A stretch of DNA of 64,000 bases, from positions 272,417 to 336,416 of the forward strand of contig NZ_ML708611.1 of the NCBI RefSeq assembly GCF_008831305.1, written 5' to 3'. The position numbers were made by a program, and so were the translations under genes. The notes under the pieces are model-generated. The model saw only the letters and a list, made by a program, of their open reading frames with translations, did not search any database and was not told the DNA's origin. This DNA comes from Kocuria coralli (GTDB lineage: Bacteria > Actinomycetota > Actinomycetes > Actinomycetales > Micrococcaceae). This document shows, piece after piece, positions 1 to 8,537 of this stretch; positions within the stretch are counted from its first letter, which is position 1; every line of letters begins with the position of its first letter.

Positions 1-1619
1 CGGGTGACCTTGGCATAGCAGTGCTCCCGCAGGGCGTGCTCGTCGAAGGCCTGGCCCGCGGCCGGGATGACCGCGGCCACGACGATCTCCGTCCCGTCCT
101 CGTTCTTGAGCCCCACGACGGCGGCGTCCTCCACCGCGTCGCTCGTCCGGAGAGCAGCCTCGACCTCGCTGGGAGCCACGTTGAAACCGCCGGTGATGAT
201 GATCTCCTTGAGCCGGTCCACCACGCGGATGAAGCCGTCGTCGTCGACCGTGACCATGTCCCCCGTGCGCAGCCAGCCGTCCACGAGGGTCTCGGCGGTG
301 GCGTCCGGGCGCTTCCAGTAGCCCTGGAAGACCTGGGGGCCGGACACCCAGAGCTCGCCCTCCTCACCCCTGGCCACGTCCTCCATGGTCTCGGGGTCGA
401 CCGTCCGAATGTCGGTCGAGGGGAAGGGGATGCCGATGCTGCCCGCCTTGCGCAACGAGTTGAGGGGATTGCAGGAGACCAGCGGCGAGCATTCGGTCAG
501 CCCGTACCCCTCCACGAGCATCCCGTGCGTGCGCTGCTCCCATTCGTCCACGAGGTGGACGGGAAGGGCCATGGCGCCGGAGACGCCCATCTTGAGTCCG
601 GCGAGGGAGACGCCCTTCCGGTCAGCCAGCTCCATGACCTTCTGGTAGACGGGCGGCACGGCCGGGAGCACCGTGGCCTGACGCTTCTTCATCGCTCCGA
701 CGATCAGATCCGGGCGCGGGGTGGGGAAGAGCACGAGGGTGGCCCCCAGGGACATCGCCAGGGTCATCCCCAGCGTGAGCCCGAACGCGTGGAAGAGCGG
801 CAGGGCCCCGTAGAAGACCTCGTCGGAGCTGGCGTGCAGCCAGGCCGAGCCCATCGCGGCGTTGGACTCCAGGTTGCGATGAGTGAGCATCGCGCCCTTC
901 GGCAGCCCCGTAGTACCGGAGGTGTACTGCAGCACGGCGAGATCGTGGGCCGTGGGATAGGGGTGATCGTGGGCGACGGGCTCGTGGGCCAGCAGCTCCT
1001 TCCACGGAGTCGTTCCCGGCGCGGGCGCGGTCAGGGCGGCCCGCTGCTCCCTCAGCTTCTTCAGCGGCAGGCGCAGGGCCGTGCGCATCAGCCGCGGCAT
1101 GGCCGAGGTGATGTCCACCGAGACGATGTGCTCCAGGCCGACGTCCTGGGGCAGCGACTGGACAGCGGCTGCGGTCTTGTCCCAGACGATCGCCACGCGA
1201 GCGCCGTGGTCCTCGAACTGGTGCCGCAGCTCGGGCGCGGTGTAGAGCGGGTTGTGCTCGACGACGATCGCCCCGAGCCGCATGGCCGCGTAGAAGGCGA
1301 CGATGTGCTGGGGGCAGTTGGGCAGCACCAGGGCCACCCGGTCGCCCGCCTCGACCCCGAGCTGCCTCAGCCCTTCGGCCGCCCGCTCCACGTCCTTGCC
1401 CAGCTGCTCGTAGGTGACGTCCACGCCGAAGAAGCTCACGGCGGCCTTCGAGCCGAAGAGCCCCACGGACCTCTCGAACATATGACTCAGCGAGGTGTCC
1501 GGAAGGTCCAGGTCGTGTGCGACGCCGTCGACGTAACTGGCGGTCCAGGGGCGGCCGGACAGGAACTCGAGGGAAGACCCGGGAGCCGTGGGGCCGGTGG
1601 CGGGATTGTGCTCAGGCAT
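1..1619 (-). CDS. fadD: long-chain acyl-CoA ligase, 3' end outside the window
   Basis: Activates fatty acids to acyl-CoA through an acyl-AMP intermediate for beta-oxidation or lipid synthesis. My minus-strand translation from the ATG at 1619 gives 539 codons with no stop before the window edge, so the C-terminus is missing. Seen in order: the AMP-binding P-loop YTSGTTGLPKGA (about 900), the motif GYGLTECSPL (about 505), the adenylate-binding WLRTGD (about 265) and the hinge RLKEIIITGGFNV (about 205). These are standard for the ANL superfamily and the FadD/LcfB branch. The strand opposite is also open for 546 codons, which is a high-GC shadow. Substrate chain length cannot be read from the sequence. 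The gene diverges from the two-component operon. Confidence 0.9.
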   Translation of the reverse strand, partial: MPEHNPATGPTAPGSSLEFLSGRPWTASYVDGVAHDLDLPDTSLSHMFERSVGLFGSKAAVSFFGVDVTYEQLGKDVERAAEGLRQLGVEAGDRVALVLPNCPQHIVAFYAAMRLGAIVVEHNPLYTAPELRHQFEDHGARVAIVWDKTAAAVQSLPQDVGLEHIVSVDITSAMPRLMRTALRLPLKKLREQRAALTAPAPGTTPWKELLAHEPVAHDHPYPTAHDLAVLQYTSGTTGLPKGAMLTHRNLESNAAMGSAWLHASSDEVFYGALPLFHAFGLTLGMTLAMSLGATLVLFPTPRPDLIVGAMKKRQATVLPAVPPVYQKVMELADRKGVSLAGLKMGVSGAMALPVHLVDEWEQRTHGMLVEGYGLTECSPLVSCNPLNSLRKAGSIGIPFPSTDIRTVDPETMEDVARGEEGELWVSGPQVFQGYWKRPDATAETLVDGWLRTGDMVTVDDDGFIRVVDRLKEIIITGGFNVAPSEVEAALRTSDAVEDAAVVGLKNEDGTEIVVAAVIPAAGQAFDEHALREHCYAKVT

Positions 1620-1889
1620 GGTGACGAGCCTACCGGTGGTGCGCTCCGCAGGCGGTGGTGATGACCGCACCACGTCAGACCGGGTATCGTCGTAATTTCA
1701 TGTATCTTAATGCGCCGGCGGTCATCGGGTGGATCTCCGTCGTATAGTGAGGAGTATCCACCAGACCGGCTCCACCCGCTGGGGAGGTGAAACTGGCCCC
1801 CGGGAGTTCCTGTGAGCCGGGTTCCGGCATCATGGAGCACCCACGACATCGCGACCCTGAACGCCCCCGAACCGACCCGAGGTGTAAAT
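1620..1889. promoter_or_regulatory. divergent intergenic region, fadD / response regulator
   Basis: These 270 bases separate two divergent genes and should hold both promoters. The stretch 1690-1750 is richer in AT than the surroundings and includes a -10-like TATAGT near 1744 on the plus strand. An in-frame upstream GTG at 1812 would lengthen the response regulator by 26 residues, but that extension does not look like receiver-domain sequence. No clear operator is visible. Confidence 0.35.
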
Positions 1890-2606
1890 ATGCCCTCCAC
1901 GCTCGTTGCAGTCGTTGATGACCACGAAGTCGTCCGCGAAGGCATCCGCCTTGTTTCCATGACTTCGCAGGCCGACGTGAAGCTCGTGGGGGCCGCCGCT
2001 ACCGTTCCGGCACTGCTGGACCAGCTGGGCCGCGATCCGGAGAGCGCCTCCTTGACGGCGTACGGGGCCAAGCGCATCGACTGCGAGGTGGTCCTGCTGG
2101 ACCTCTCCCTGACCGATCGTTCGCGCCCCTCGGAGAACGTGGAGAAGCTGCGTCAGGCGGGCATGAAGGTACTGATCTTCTCGGTGGGCGAGAACGCGAC
2201 GCTGATCCGGGAGGCCCTGCGAGCCGGGGCCCTGGGACTGGTCCGCAAGTCGGAGCCCCTCGAGCATGCGATCGAGGAGGCCCGCAACATCGCCGAGGGC
2301 AAGCCGGTGATCACCAAGGAACTCGCCGCGGCCATCGACGGCGACGTCGAATTCGCACGTGCCAATCTCTCCCCGCGAGAGCAGGAGACCCTGCGTCTCT
2401 ACGCCTCAGGGTTCGCCCAGGTCCAGGTGGCCCGCCGCATGGGCATCAAGCAGTCGGCCGTCAAGACCAACATCGACCGGATCCGGGAGAAGTACGCCCG
2501 CATCGGCCGTCCGGCGCCGACCAAGATCGATCTGCGCATCCGTGCGATCGAGGACGGCCTGGTGGATCCCGAGGCCGACGTCAACACGGTCGAACTGCGC
2601 CCTTGA
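1890..2606 (+). CDS. NarL/LuxR-type response regulator
   Basis: A 238-residue DNA-binding response regulator. The receiver domain starts at once with the acidic pair D10-D11, the likely phosphoacceptor D71 in LLDLSL, S98 after the fourth strand and K120 in LVRKS. A linker leads to a LuxR-type helix-turn-helix at about residues 160-205, with LSPREQETLRLYASG and the recognition helix around KQSAVKTNI. ATG 1890 is chosen because the receiver fold begins there; the earlier in-frame start at 1812 adds unlikely sequence. The sensor kinase follows after 58 bases in the same direction and is the probable partner. The loop between the fourth strand and D71 is longer than usual because of an insert near residues 50-65. 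Confidence 0.9.
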   Translation: MPSTLVAVVDDHEVVREGIRLVSMTSQADVKLVGAAATVPALLDQLGRDPESASLTAYGAKRIDCEVVLLDLSLTDRSRPSENVEKLRQAGMKVLIFSVGENATLIREALRAGALGLVRKSEPLEHAIEEARNIAEGKPVITKELAAAIDGDVEFARANLSPREQETLRLYASGFAQVQVARRMGIKQSAVKTNIDRIREKYARIGRPAPTKIDLRIRAIEDGLVDPEADVNTVELRP

Positions 2607-2664
2607 GGGCATCCCGCGGCAGCGGGACTCCCCGGGGAACGAAGCACAAGGCCGGCACCCTCTC

Positions 2665-3966
2665 GTGAGTCACACCGAGATCCGATCCCAGCTCAACTAC
2701 AAGCGCGTGCCCTCGAGGCTGCGCCGCTCCGGCCTTCCATCCGCGACCTCGCCCGTAGCCCTGGGGCCGTATGCGTACCGGCTGTTCTGGCTCGGCCAGA
2801 TCTGCCTCGCGGTGCTGGCCTTCGCCCTGATCCTCGAGAGCCTGCCGAGACTGGGGCAGTTGGACGACGGCCCCTTGTCCTGGAGCCTCGTATTCCTCCT
2901 GCTCCACCTGGCCAACACGGTGGTCATGTTCGTCTTCGGCCTCCAGCGGAAGGTGGTGGTCTGGCCGCTGATCGTGACCGCCGTCCTGGGCCTCCTCGCC
3001 GTGGCCTCCGTGCCGTTCATGAGCGCCCGGGAACTGACCATCCAGCATCCGTGGATACCCTCCCTCCTCACGGTGGCAGCCATGGCCGTGGTCTACGTCT
3101 GGGGAACGGTCATGGGGCTGGTGTACGCATCCGGGTCCGCGCTGCTCTATGTGATCCTCAGCTGGGTGCAGGCCGGCCCGCTGGACGGCACGGCTGCGCT
3201 GCTCTCCTTCGCCGCCCAGGTCGCGGTGACACTGGTGGCCGTCATGATCGTCTCGGTCATCCGCAAAGTGGCGGAGAACGCGGACGAGGCCTACAACGAC
3301 GCCCTGGCCCACGCCACGGCGCTCAAGCGCTCGCACAGCCAGGCCGAGGCCCAGGAACGCCTGGACCGCCTGATCCACGACAACGTCATGGCCGCCCTGC
3401 TGGACGCCTCCCGGGGTTCCGACGTGGTCTCCAAGCGCACCAAGAAACTGGCCCAGCGCGCCCTGAACGTCCTGGCCTTCGAGGAGAAGCGCGCCTCCGG
3501 CACGGCCACCACCCTGGTGCACGTCCTGGAGGACGAGCTGCTCGAGGCGCTGACCCCATGGCGCGCTCGCGTGCGGTTCACCTCCGTCACCCCGAACATC
3601 CGCCCGGTGGGTCAGCCCCGGGTCTTTCTCTGGACCGAGGTCGCACAGGCCCTGGTACAGGCTGTCACCGAGGCCGTGGCCAACAGCGCCCGGCACTCGG
3701 GGGCGGAGATCACCTACGTCACCATGAGCGGAGGCTCCTGCCCGCCCACCCGCCTGAATCCCCAGGGATTCTTCCTGCGCTTCGACATCGAGGACAACGG
3801 CCGCGGATTCCAGATCCGCGCGGTCGACGAACGCCGCCTCGGCGTCAGGGTCTCCATCACCGGCAACGTGCAGAACGTCGGCGGAGAGGTGCAGATCCAC
3901 TCCCCCCTGCACCGCGGAACACATGTCGTCATCACCTGGCCACGCGATGCCGAACACCCTCACTGA
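2665..3966 (+). CDS. membrane sensor histidine kinase (HisKA_3-like)
   Basis: A 433-residue membrane kinase that probably phosphorylates the regulator just upstream. The N-terminal half has about six hydrophobic segments between residues 38 and 200. A dimerisation helix follows with the likely phosphoacceptor H238 in RLIHDNVMAAL. The ATPase domain has an N-box around N340 (EAVANSARHSG), a G1 box DIEDNGRGF near 374-382 and a terminal GTHVVI strand. GTG 2665 is chosen because the frame upstream of it overlaps the regulator as shadow sequence; the ribosome site is weak. The stop lies inside the next gene, with an overlap of 20 bases, so the three genes look co-transcribed. No extracellular sensor domain is evident, so the signal may be sensed in the membrane. 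Confidence 0.85.
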   Translation: MSHTEIRSQLNYKRVPSRLRRSGLPSATSPVALGPYAYRLFWLGQICLAVLAFALILESLPRLGQLDDGPLSWSLVFLLLHLANTVVMFVFGLQRKVVVWPLIVTAVLGLLAVASVPFMSARELTIQHPWIPSLLTVAAMAVVYVWGTVMGLVYASGSALLYVILSWVQAGPLDGTAALLSFAAQVAVTLVAVMIVSVIRKVAENADEAYNDALAHATALKRSHSQAEAQERLDRLIHDNVMAALLDASRGSDVVSKRTKKLAQRALNVLAFEEKRASGTATTLVHVLEDELLEALTPWRARVRFTSVTPNIRPVGQPRVFLWTEVAQALVQAVTEAVANSARHSGAEITYVTMSGGSCPPTRLNPQGFFLRFDIEDNGRGFQIRAVDERRLGVRVSITGNVQNVGGEVQIHSPLHRGTHVVITWPRDAEHPH

Positions 3967-5071
3967 GACGAAGGCGGATATCGGAATCCGCCGCCGCATC
4001 CTCAACGAATGGCACCGACGTCGAGACGTCGGTGGATTCGATGCCGCCTTCGAGCACCCATGGATGTATGCGGCCAGGCTCCTGGTTTTCGTGCCGTCCA
4101 TCGCCGTGGGCCTGATGGCGGTCAACGGCTCGTACAATACGAGTGCTCAGCTGGCGGCCGTGGTGTTCTTCACCCTGAGCGTCCTCCTCGTCGTCTGGCC
4201 GACCAGCTCGCTGAGGATGGGCGACCTGCAGACGGTGACCTCATCGTTCCTCATGGTGCTGTGCGTGAGCCTGTCGTTCGAGGCGATGCCGCCCTCGCTG
4301 GGAGAGGCGACGCCACCCGCGATGGAAGGCCTGCCGTCGCCCTGGTACACGCTGGGCATCCACGCCTACATGGTCTGCCTGGTGGTCCGCAGGCGCACGG
4401 GCTGGGCCTGGGGCACGCTGTGCGTGGCGTTGCTCTTCGCGGCCAGCTACGGCGCGCGTTCAGATGTCGGCGCGCTCTCGGGCGTGCTGTCGATGTGCTC
4501 CCTGATCGGGCTGATCCTGGCCGCCCAGATCCTGGTCACGGAGATGCGTCGGCTGTTCACCCGCCGCCGGGAGGCCTGGCGGATGGGGCTCTCGGCCCGC
4601 ACCACGGACGAGGAGAACCAGGATCTTGTCAATGCCTCGATCCGGCGGATCCAGGAGGTACGTCGCATGGCCGGCGGGCTGCTGGAGCGGATCGCCCACG
4701 ACAACTCACCGGTCACCGACTACGACATCGCCCAGTTCCGCCTGACCGAGGCCCAGCTCCGGGATTCCATCCGCGGTCGGGCCATCGCCAATCCACGGCT
4801 CCTGGAAGTCGCCCGGAACGCCCGCGAGCGCGGCGTCACGGTGGACATCCTGGACGAGCGGGGGACTCCGCTTCCCCACCGCATCATGGAGGTCGTGACG
4901 GATCAGGCCGTCGCGGTGCTCGACGCCGCCCAGACAGGGGCTGTGACGATCCGCGCCTTCTCCCCCGACGACGCCACCGCGGTGTTCATCGTCCATGATC
5001 CGGGCGACGAGGACTCCGATGCGGTGGCCATCGAGATAGAGCAGGAGACCGGGGAGATCTCCGTGCTCTGA
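3947..5071 (+). CDS. kinase-like membrane protein without an ATPase domain
   Basis: A 374-residue protein that I do not recognise by name. It has about six hydrophobic segments between residues 42 and 200, then a basic stretch and a helical segment ending in LLERIAHDNSPV with H251. This arrangement resembles the neighbouring kinase, whose H-box is RLIHDNVMAAL. However, no N-box (EAVANSA-type) or DNGxG box is visible in the remaining 120 residues, which end in a small beta-rich, acidic tail. It overlaps the kinase by 20 bases, so translation is probably coupled. It may be a degenerate paralogue acting as a co-sensor or inhibitor of the kinase; this is inference. Confidence 0.7.
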   Translation: MPNTLTETKADIGIRRRILNEWHRRRDVGGFDAAFEHPWMYAARLLVFVPSIAVGLMAVNGSYNTSAQLAAVVFFTLSVLLVVWPTSSLRMGDLQTVTSSFLMVLCVSLSFEAMPPSLGEATPPAMEGLPSPWYTLGIHAYMVCLVVRRRTGWAWGTLCVALLFAASYGARSDVGALSGVLSMCSLIGLILAAQILVTEMRRLFTRRREAWRMGLSARTTDEENQDLVNASIRRIQEVRRMAGGLLERIAHDNSPVTDYDIAQFRLTEAQLRDSIRGRAIANPRLLEVARNARERGVTVDILDERGTPLPHRIMEVVTDQAVAVLDAAQTGAVTIRAFSPDDATAVFIVHDPGDEDSDAVAIEIEQETGEISVL

Positions 5072-5170
5072 GGGCTCCACACCCCGCCCTTCCGGGCCCC
5101 GGGCGAGCCGGTGTCCCCAGATGCCCCGGCTCGTCCGGCGTCGGGCCACGGCGGTCCGTAGGGTCCGTGC

Positions 5171-5866
5171 ATGGACTCCACGCGCTTCGACGTCACGACC
5201 AGCATTCAGCCCGCCGCGCTCCCGGTCGCCCCCTCGGCTGCACCGGCCGGTTCTCCCGATCTCCGGGGCGCCGGAGAGGATCCCGGCGGGAGGCTTCATC
5301 GCATCCTGGACCACGCGGTGCTGTGCGCCGATGGCGTGTACCGCTGCCCGTGGGCTCTGGTGAACTCCGTGGTCCTGGAGGAGCACGATCTCGTCTGGGG
5401 CCGTCGGCCCCTCACCTCCCCCGCCTGGTTCGAGGCGCTGGCGATGGAGATCTTCCAGGCCGGGTTGGCAACGGGAACCGCAGCCGGGCGCCGCGGTGCG
5501 TTGAGCGAGGCCATGTGCGGCTTCCTGCCGGCCAGAACCGGGCTGCTCGCGGACGAGGACGTCGACGAGCTCATGCTGGACCGTCGCCTCATCCGTAACC
5601 GGGCCAAACTGGTGGCGGTCATCCACGCGGCCAGGCTCGTGCAGGGCTGGGACACGGAGGACTGGGAGGAGATCACCGGCGCTGCGGCCGCTCACCCCGG
5701 CGAAGCCCCCCGGCAGCTCGCGCAACGGTTCCGCGAGCTCGGTCTGGTCCATGTGGGGCCCGGCATTGCAGGGCACTTCCTGGCCCGGACGGGCGTCGTC
5801 ACCGGACATGTGGAAGGCTGCCACCGCCACCCCGCCGCGGGAGACCCGACGGCGGAGGGCTGGTGA
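5171..5866 (+). CDS. tag: DNA-3-methyladenine glycosylase I-like protein
   Basis: A 231-residue relative of Tag, which excises 3-methyladenine from alkylated DNA. About 50 low-complexity residues precede the domain. The family zinc ligands appear to be kept: C59 (RCPW), H72 (EEHDLVWG), and H213 and C217 (GHVEGCHRH). The glutamate of the MEIFQAGL stretch, E93, matches the family active-site glutamate. The aromatic residue that follows QAGL in E. coli Tag is not visible here, where the sequence reads QAGLATGT. The gene stands alone, 99 bases after the sensor operon and convergent with the E2 gene. It may be a divergent glycosylase or a DNA-binding relative with altered specificity. Confidence 0.7.
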   Translation: MDSTRFDVTTSIQPAALPVAPSAAPAGSPDLRGAGEDPGGRLHRILDHAVLCADGVYRCPWALVNSVVLEEHDLVWGRRPLTSPAWFEALAMEIFQAGLATGTAAGRRGALSEAMCGFLPARTGLLADEDVDELMLDRRLIRNRAKLVAVIHAARLVQGWDTEDWEEITGAAAAHPGEAPRQLAQRFRELGLVHVGPGIAGHFLARTGVVTGHVEGCHRHPAAGDPTAEGW

Positions 5867-5909
5867 CGGCGACCGGCAGGGGACCGGTCATCCGGTGGAC
5901 GGGACGGAG

Positions 5910-7481
5910 CTAGTCCAGGAGCAGGGCCGGCTCCTCGAGGATCTTGGCGACATCGGCCATGAAGCGTGCCGAGAGATCGCCGTCGACCACGCGATGATCG
6001 AAGGAACCGCCCAGGGTGGTGATCCACCGGGGGATGATCTCCCCGTCGACCACCCAGGGCTTCTGCTTGATCGTGCCGAAGGCCACGATCGCGACCTCGC
6101 CGGGATTGATGATCGGGGTGCCGATGTCGATGCCCAGCGATCCGATGTTCGTGATCGAGATGGTCCCGTTCTGCATGTCCCCGGGCTGGGTCTTGCCCGC
6201 ACGCGCCGTCTTGGTCAGGTTGTCCAGGGCGACCGCGAGCTCGCGCAGGGACATGTCCTGGGCGTCCTTGATGTTGGGGACCATCAGCCCGCGGGGGGTG
6301 GCCGCCGCGATACCCAGGTTCATGTACCGCTTGATGATGATCTCGCTGTCCGTCCAGGTGGCGTTCACCTGGGGATTCCGGGCGGTGGCCCAGATGATCG
6401 CCTTGGCCAGGATCAGCAGGGGTGTGATCTTGACGCCGTCGAAGTAGTCGGCCTCCTTCAACCGCTTGACGAACTCCATCGTGCGGGAGGCGTCCACGTC
6501 CACGAAGATCGAGACGTGCGGTGCGGTGAAGGCGCTCTTGACCATGTTCTGAGCGGTCAGCTTACGAACGCCCTTGACGGGGATCCGCTGGGTACGGTCA
6601 CCCGCTCCCGGCGCGTTGGTGGAGACCCAGAAGGAGTCGGGGCCGTCCGGGATCTCACGCAGATGCGCCGCGTAGGCCAGCAGATCGCGTTTGGTCACCT
6701 GGCCGGATTCCCCGGTGCCGGTGACATCCGCCAGGTCGATGCCCATCTCCTTCGCGACTTTGCGCACGGGAGGTTTGGCCAGGGCCGGGCGCCGCGGGGT
6801 CTCCTGATCGGCGGTGGACGGCACGGGTGCTGCCCCGCCCCCTGCCTCCTGGCGGCGGCCGCCGAGCCAGGCCGGACGCTCCGCTGCGGACTGGCCCAGG
6901 CCGGCGCGGGAGAGCAGGTCCGCGATGCCCTCCCCGAAGGAAGGCCGCCCCGCAGGGCCCGGCCCCTGGCGCGGGGCCTCATGAGCCTGGGAGGCCCTGC
7001 GCTCCGGTTCCGCCCCCTGGTTGCGCCGCGGCAGGGTCGGCTGCCGCCGTCGGCGGACCACCGGGTCCGCCTTCGGCCCCGATCCGACGAGGGCCTGCTG
7101 GGAGGCGGCCTCCTCTCCCTCGACCTGCTTCTGGTGCGAACCCGCCTTGCCGTCCTGGTTGTCCCCGGACCGGGTGGAGGCACGGGAGGCGGCATCGGCC
7201 TCGCCCGTGTAGCCGGGGTCGGGCAGGTTGCCCGGTGACTCGGAGTCGGCCCCGATCACGATCAGCGGCGTACCCACCTCGACGGTGCGGCCCTCGTCCA
7301 CAAGCAGGTCCAGGACCGTGCCGTCCCATGGAGAGGGCAGCTCTACGAGGGATTTTGCCGTCTCGATCTCCAGCAGGACCTGGTCGACCACGACTTTCTC
7401 GCCGGGGCCGACCTTCCAGCTCACGATCTCGGCTTCTGTCAGCCCTTCGCCAACATCGGGCAGGGCGAAAACCTCAGACAT
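5910..7481 (-). CDS. 2-oxoacid dehydrogenase E2, dihydrolipoamide acyltransferase
   Basis: The core acyltransferase of a branched-chain or pyruvate-type dehydrogenase complex, 523 residues. One lipoyl domain lies at residues 1-80 with the modified lysine K43 in [13 protein letters not shown] long, charged, poorly conserved linker follows. The E1/E3-binding domain is near 230-268 ([26 protein letters not shown]). The catalytic domain ends with the DHRVVDG motif near residue 495. An AAGGAG site lies six bases before the ATG. It is the last gene of an E1alpha-E1beta-E2 operon. No E3 gene is adjacent, so lipoamide dehydrogenase must come from elsewhere. The substrate (branched-chain 2-oxoacids or pyruvate) cannot be settled from sequence alone. 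Confidence 0.93.
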   Translation of the reverse strand: MSEVFALPDVGEGLTEAEIVSWKVGPGEKVVVDQVLLEIETAKSLVELPSPWDGTVLDLLVDEGRTVEVGTPLIVIGADSESPGNLPDPGYTGEADAASRASTRSGDNQDGKAGSHQKQVEGEEAASQQALVGSGPKADPVVRRRRQPTLPRRNQGAEPERRASQAHEAPRQGPGPAGRPSFGEGIADLLSRAGLGQSAAERPAWLGGRRQEAGGGAAPVPSTADQETPRRPALAKPPVRKVAKEMGIDLADVTGTGESGQVTKRDLLAYAAHLREIPDGPDSFWVSTNAPGAGDRTQRIPVKGVRKLTAQNMVKSAFTAPHVSIFVDVDASRTMEFVKRLKEADYFDGVKITPLLILAKAIIWATARNPQVNATWTDSEIIIKRYMNLGIAAATPRGLMVPNIKDAQDMSLRELAVALDNLTKTARAGKTQPGDMQNGTISITNIGSLGIDIGTPIINPGEVAIVAFGTIKQKPWVVDGEIIPRWITTLGGSFDHRVVDGDLSARFMADVAKILEEPALLLD

Positions 7482-7538
7482 TCAAGGCTCCTTCCGGGCA
7501 GCGGGCCGGACTCCCCCAGGGGCGTCTCCCGCGGCGAT

Positions 7539-8537
7539 TCAGTACGCGAAAGCTCGTTCCACCGCGTCAAGGATGCGATCGAGGTCGGGGACGTAGTTCT
7601 CTTCCATGCCGGCGGGCGGATACGGCAGGTGGTAGCCGCCCACCCTCTGGACGGGCGCCTCGAGGCTGTAGAAGCACCGGTCGGTGATCCGCGAGGCGAT
7701 CTCAGCCCCGAGACCGCCGAAGACCGGGGCCTCGTGGGCGACCACCATACGTCCGGTGCGGTTCACGGACGCCTCGAGGGTGTCGAAGTCGATCGGGGAC
7801 AGCGAGCGCAGGTCGACCACCTCCACCGAGTGGCCGTCCTCGAAGGCCGCCTCGGCCACGGCGAGGGCCACGGGCACCAGCGGCCCCCAGGCCACGAGGG
7901 TCAGCTCCTCCCCCTCCCGGACGACGTGCGCCGTGAAGGGGCTCTCGCTGGTGGGCCGCAGCAGGTCCACCTGGCCCCTGAGCCAGTAGCGGCGCTTGGG
8001 CTCGAAGAAGATCACGGGGTCCTGGCTGCTGATCGACTGCTGGATCATCCAGTAGGCGTCCTGCGGGGTGGAGGGGGTCACGATCCGGACCCCTGCGGTG
8101 TGCGCGAACAGCGCCTCGGGGGATTCGGAGTGGTGCTCGATGGAGCCGATCACCCCGCCGCTGGGAATGCGGATGGTCACGGGCACCTGGACATCGCCGT
8201 CGGAACGGGCGTGCATCTTGGCCAGCTGGGTGGTGATCTGGTTGAACGCCGGGTAGGTGAAACCGTCGAACTGGATCTCGCACACGGGCCGGTAACCGCG
8301 CATGGCCATGCCGATCGCGGTCCCGACGATGCCGGCCTCGCCCAGAGGGGTGTCCCTGACGCGGTGAGCGCCGAAGTCCCCTTTGAGTCCTTCGGTGACC
8401 CGGTAGACGCCTCCCAGGGAGCCGATGTCCTCTCCCATCAGCAGGACCTTGGGGTCGTCGGTCAGAGCGCGGCGCATCCCCAGATTCAGCGCCTTGGCCA
8501 TGGTGGTGCGCAACGTGGACTCGGTGGTCTCGCTCAT
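7539..8537 (-). CDS. 2-oxoacid dehydrogenase E1 beta subunit
   Basis: The beta half of the thiamine-diphosphate-dependent E1 heterotetramer, 332 residues, the usual length. Recognisable parts are GEDIGSLGGVYRVTEGL near residue 36, the conserved DTPLGEAGIVGTAIGMA stretch and the C-terminal domain with DLRSLSPID and VAHEAPVFGGLGAEI. Its ATG overlaps the stop of E1alpha by four bases (ATGA), with AGGAGG seven bases upstream, so the two subunits are translationally coupled and made in equal amounts. E2 follows after 57 bases. Confidence 0.94.
   Translation of the reverse strand: MSETTESTLRTTMAKALNLGMRRALTDDPKVLLMGEDIGSLGGVYRVTEGLKGDFGAHRVRDTPLGEAGIVGTAIGMAMRGYRPVCEIQFDGFTYPAFNQITTQLAKMHARSDGDVQVPVTIRIPSGGVIGSIEHHSESPEALFAHTAGVRIVTPSTPQDAYWMIQQSISSQDPVIFFEPKRRYWLRGQVDLLRPTSESPFTAHVVREGEELTLVAWGPLVPVALAVAEAAFEDGHSVEVVDLRSLSPIDFDTLEASVNRTGRMVVAHEAPVFGGLGAEIASRITDRCFYSLEAPVQRVGGYHLPYPPAGMEENYVPDLDRILDAVERAFAY

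Noticed and set aside
21..1661. 546-codon open frame on the plus strand
   Set aside because: It lies opposite the acyl-CoA ligase, which has all family motifs. Long antisense frames are expected at this GC content.
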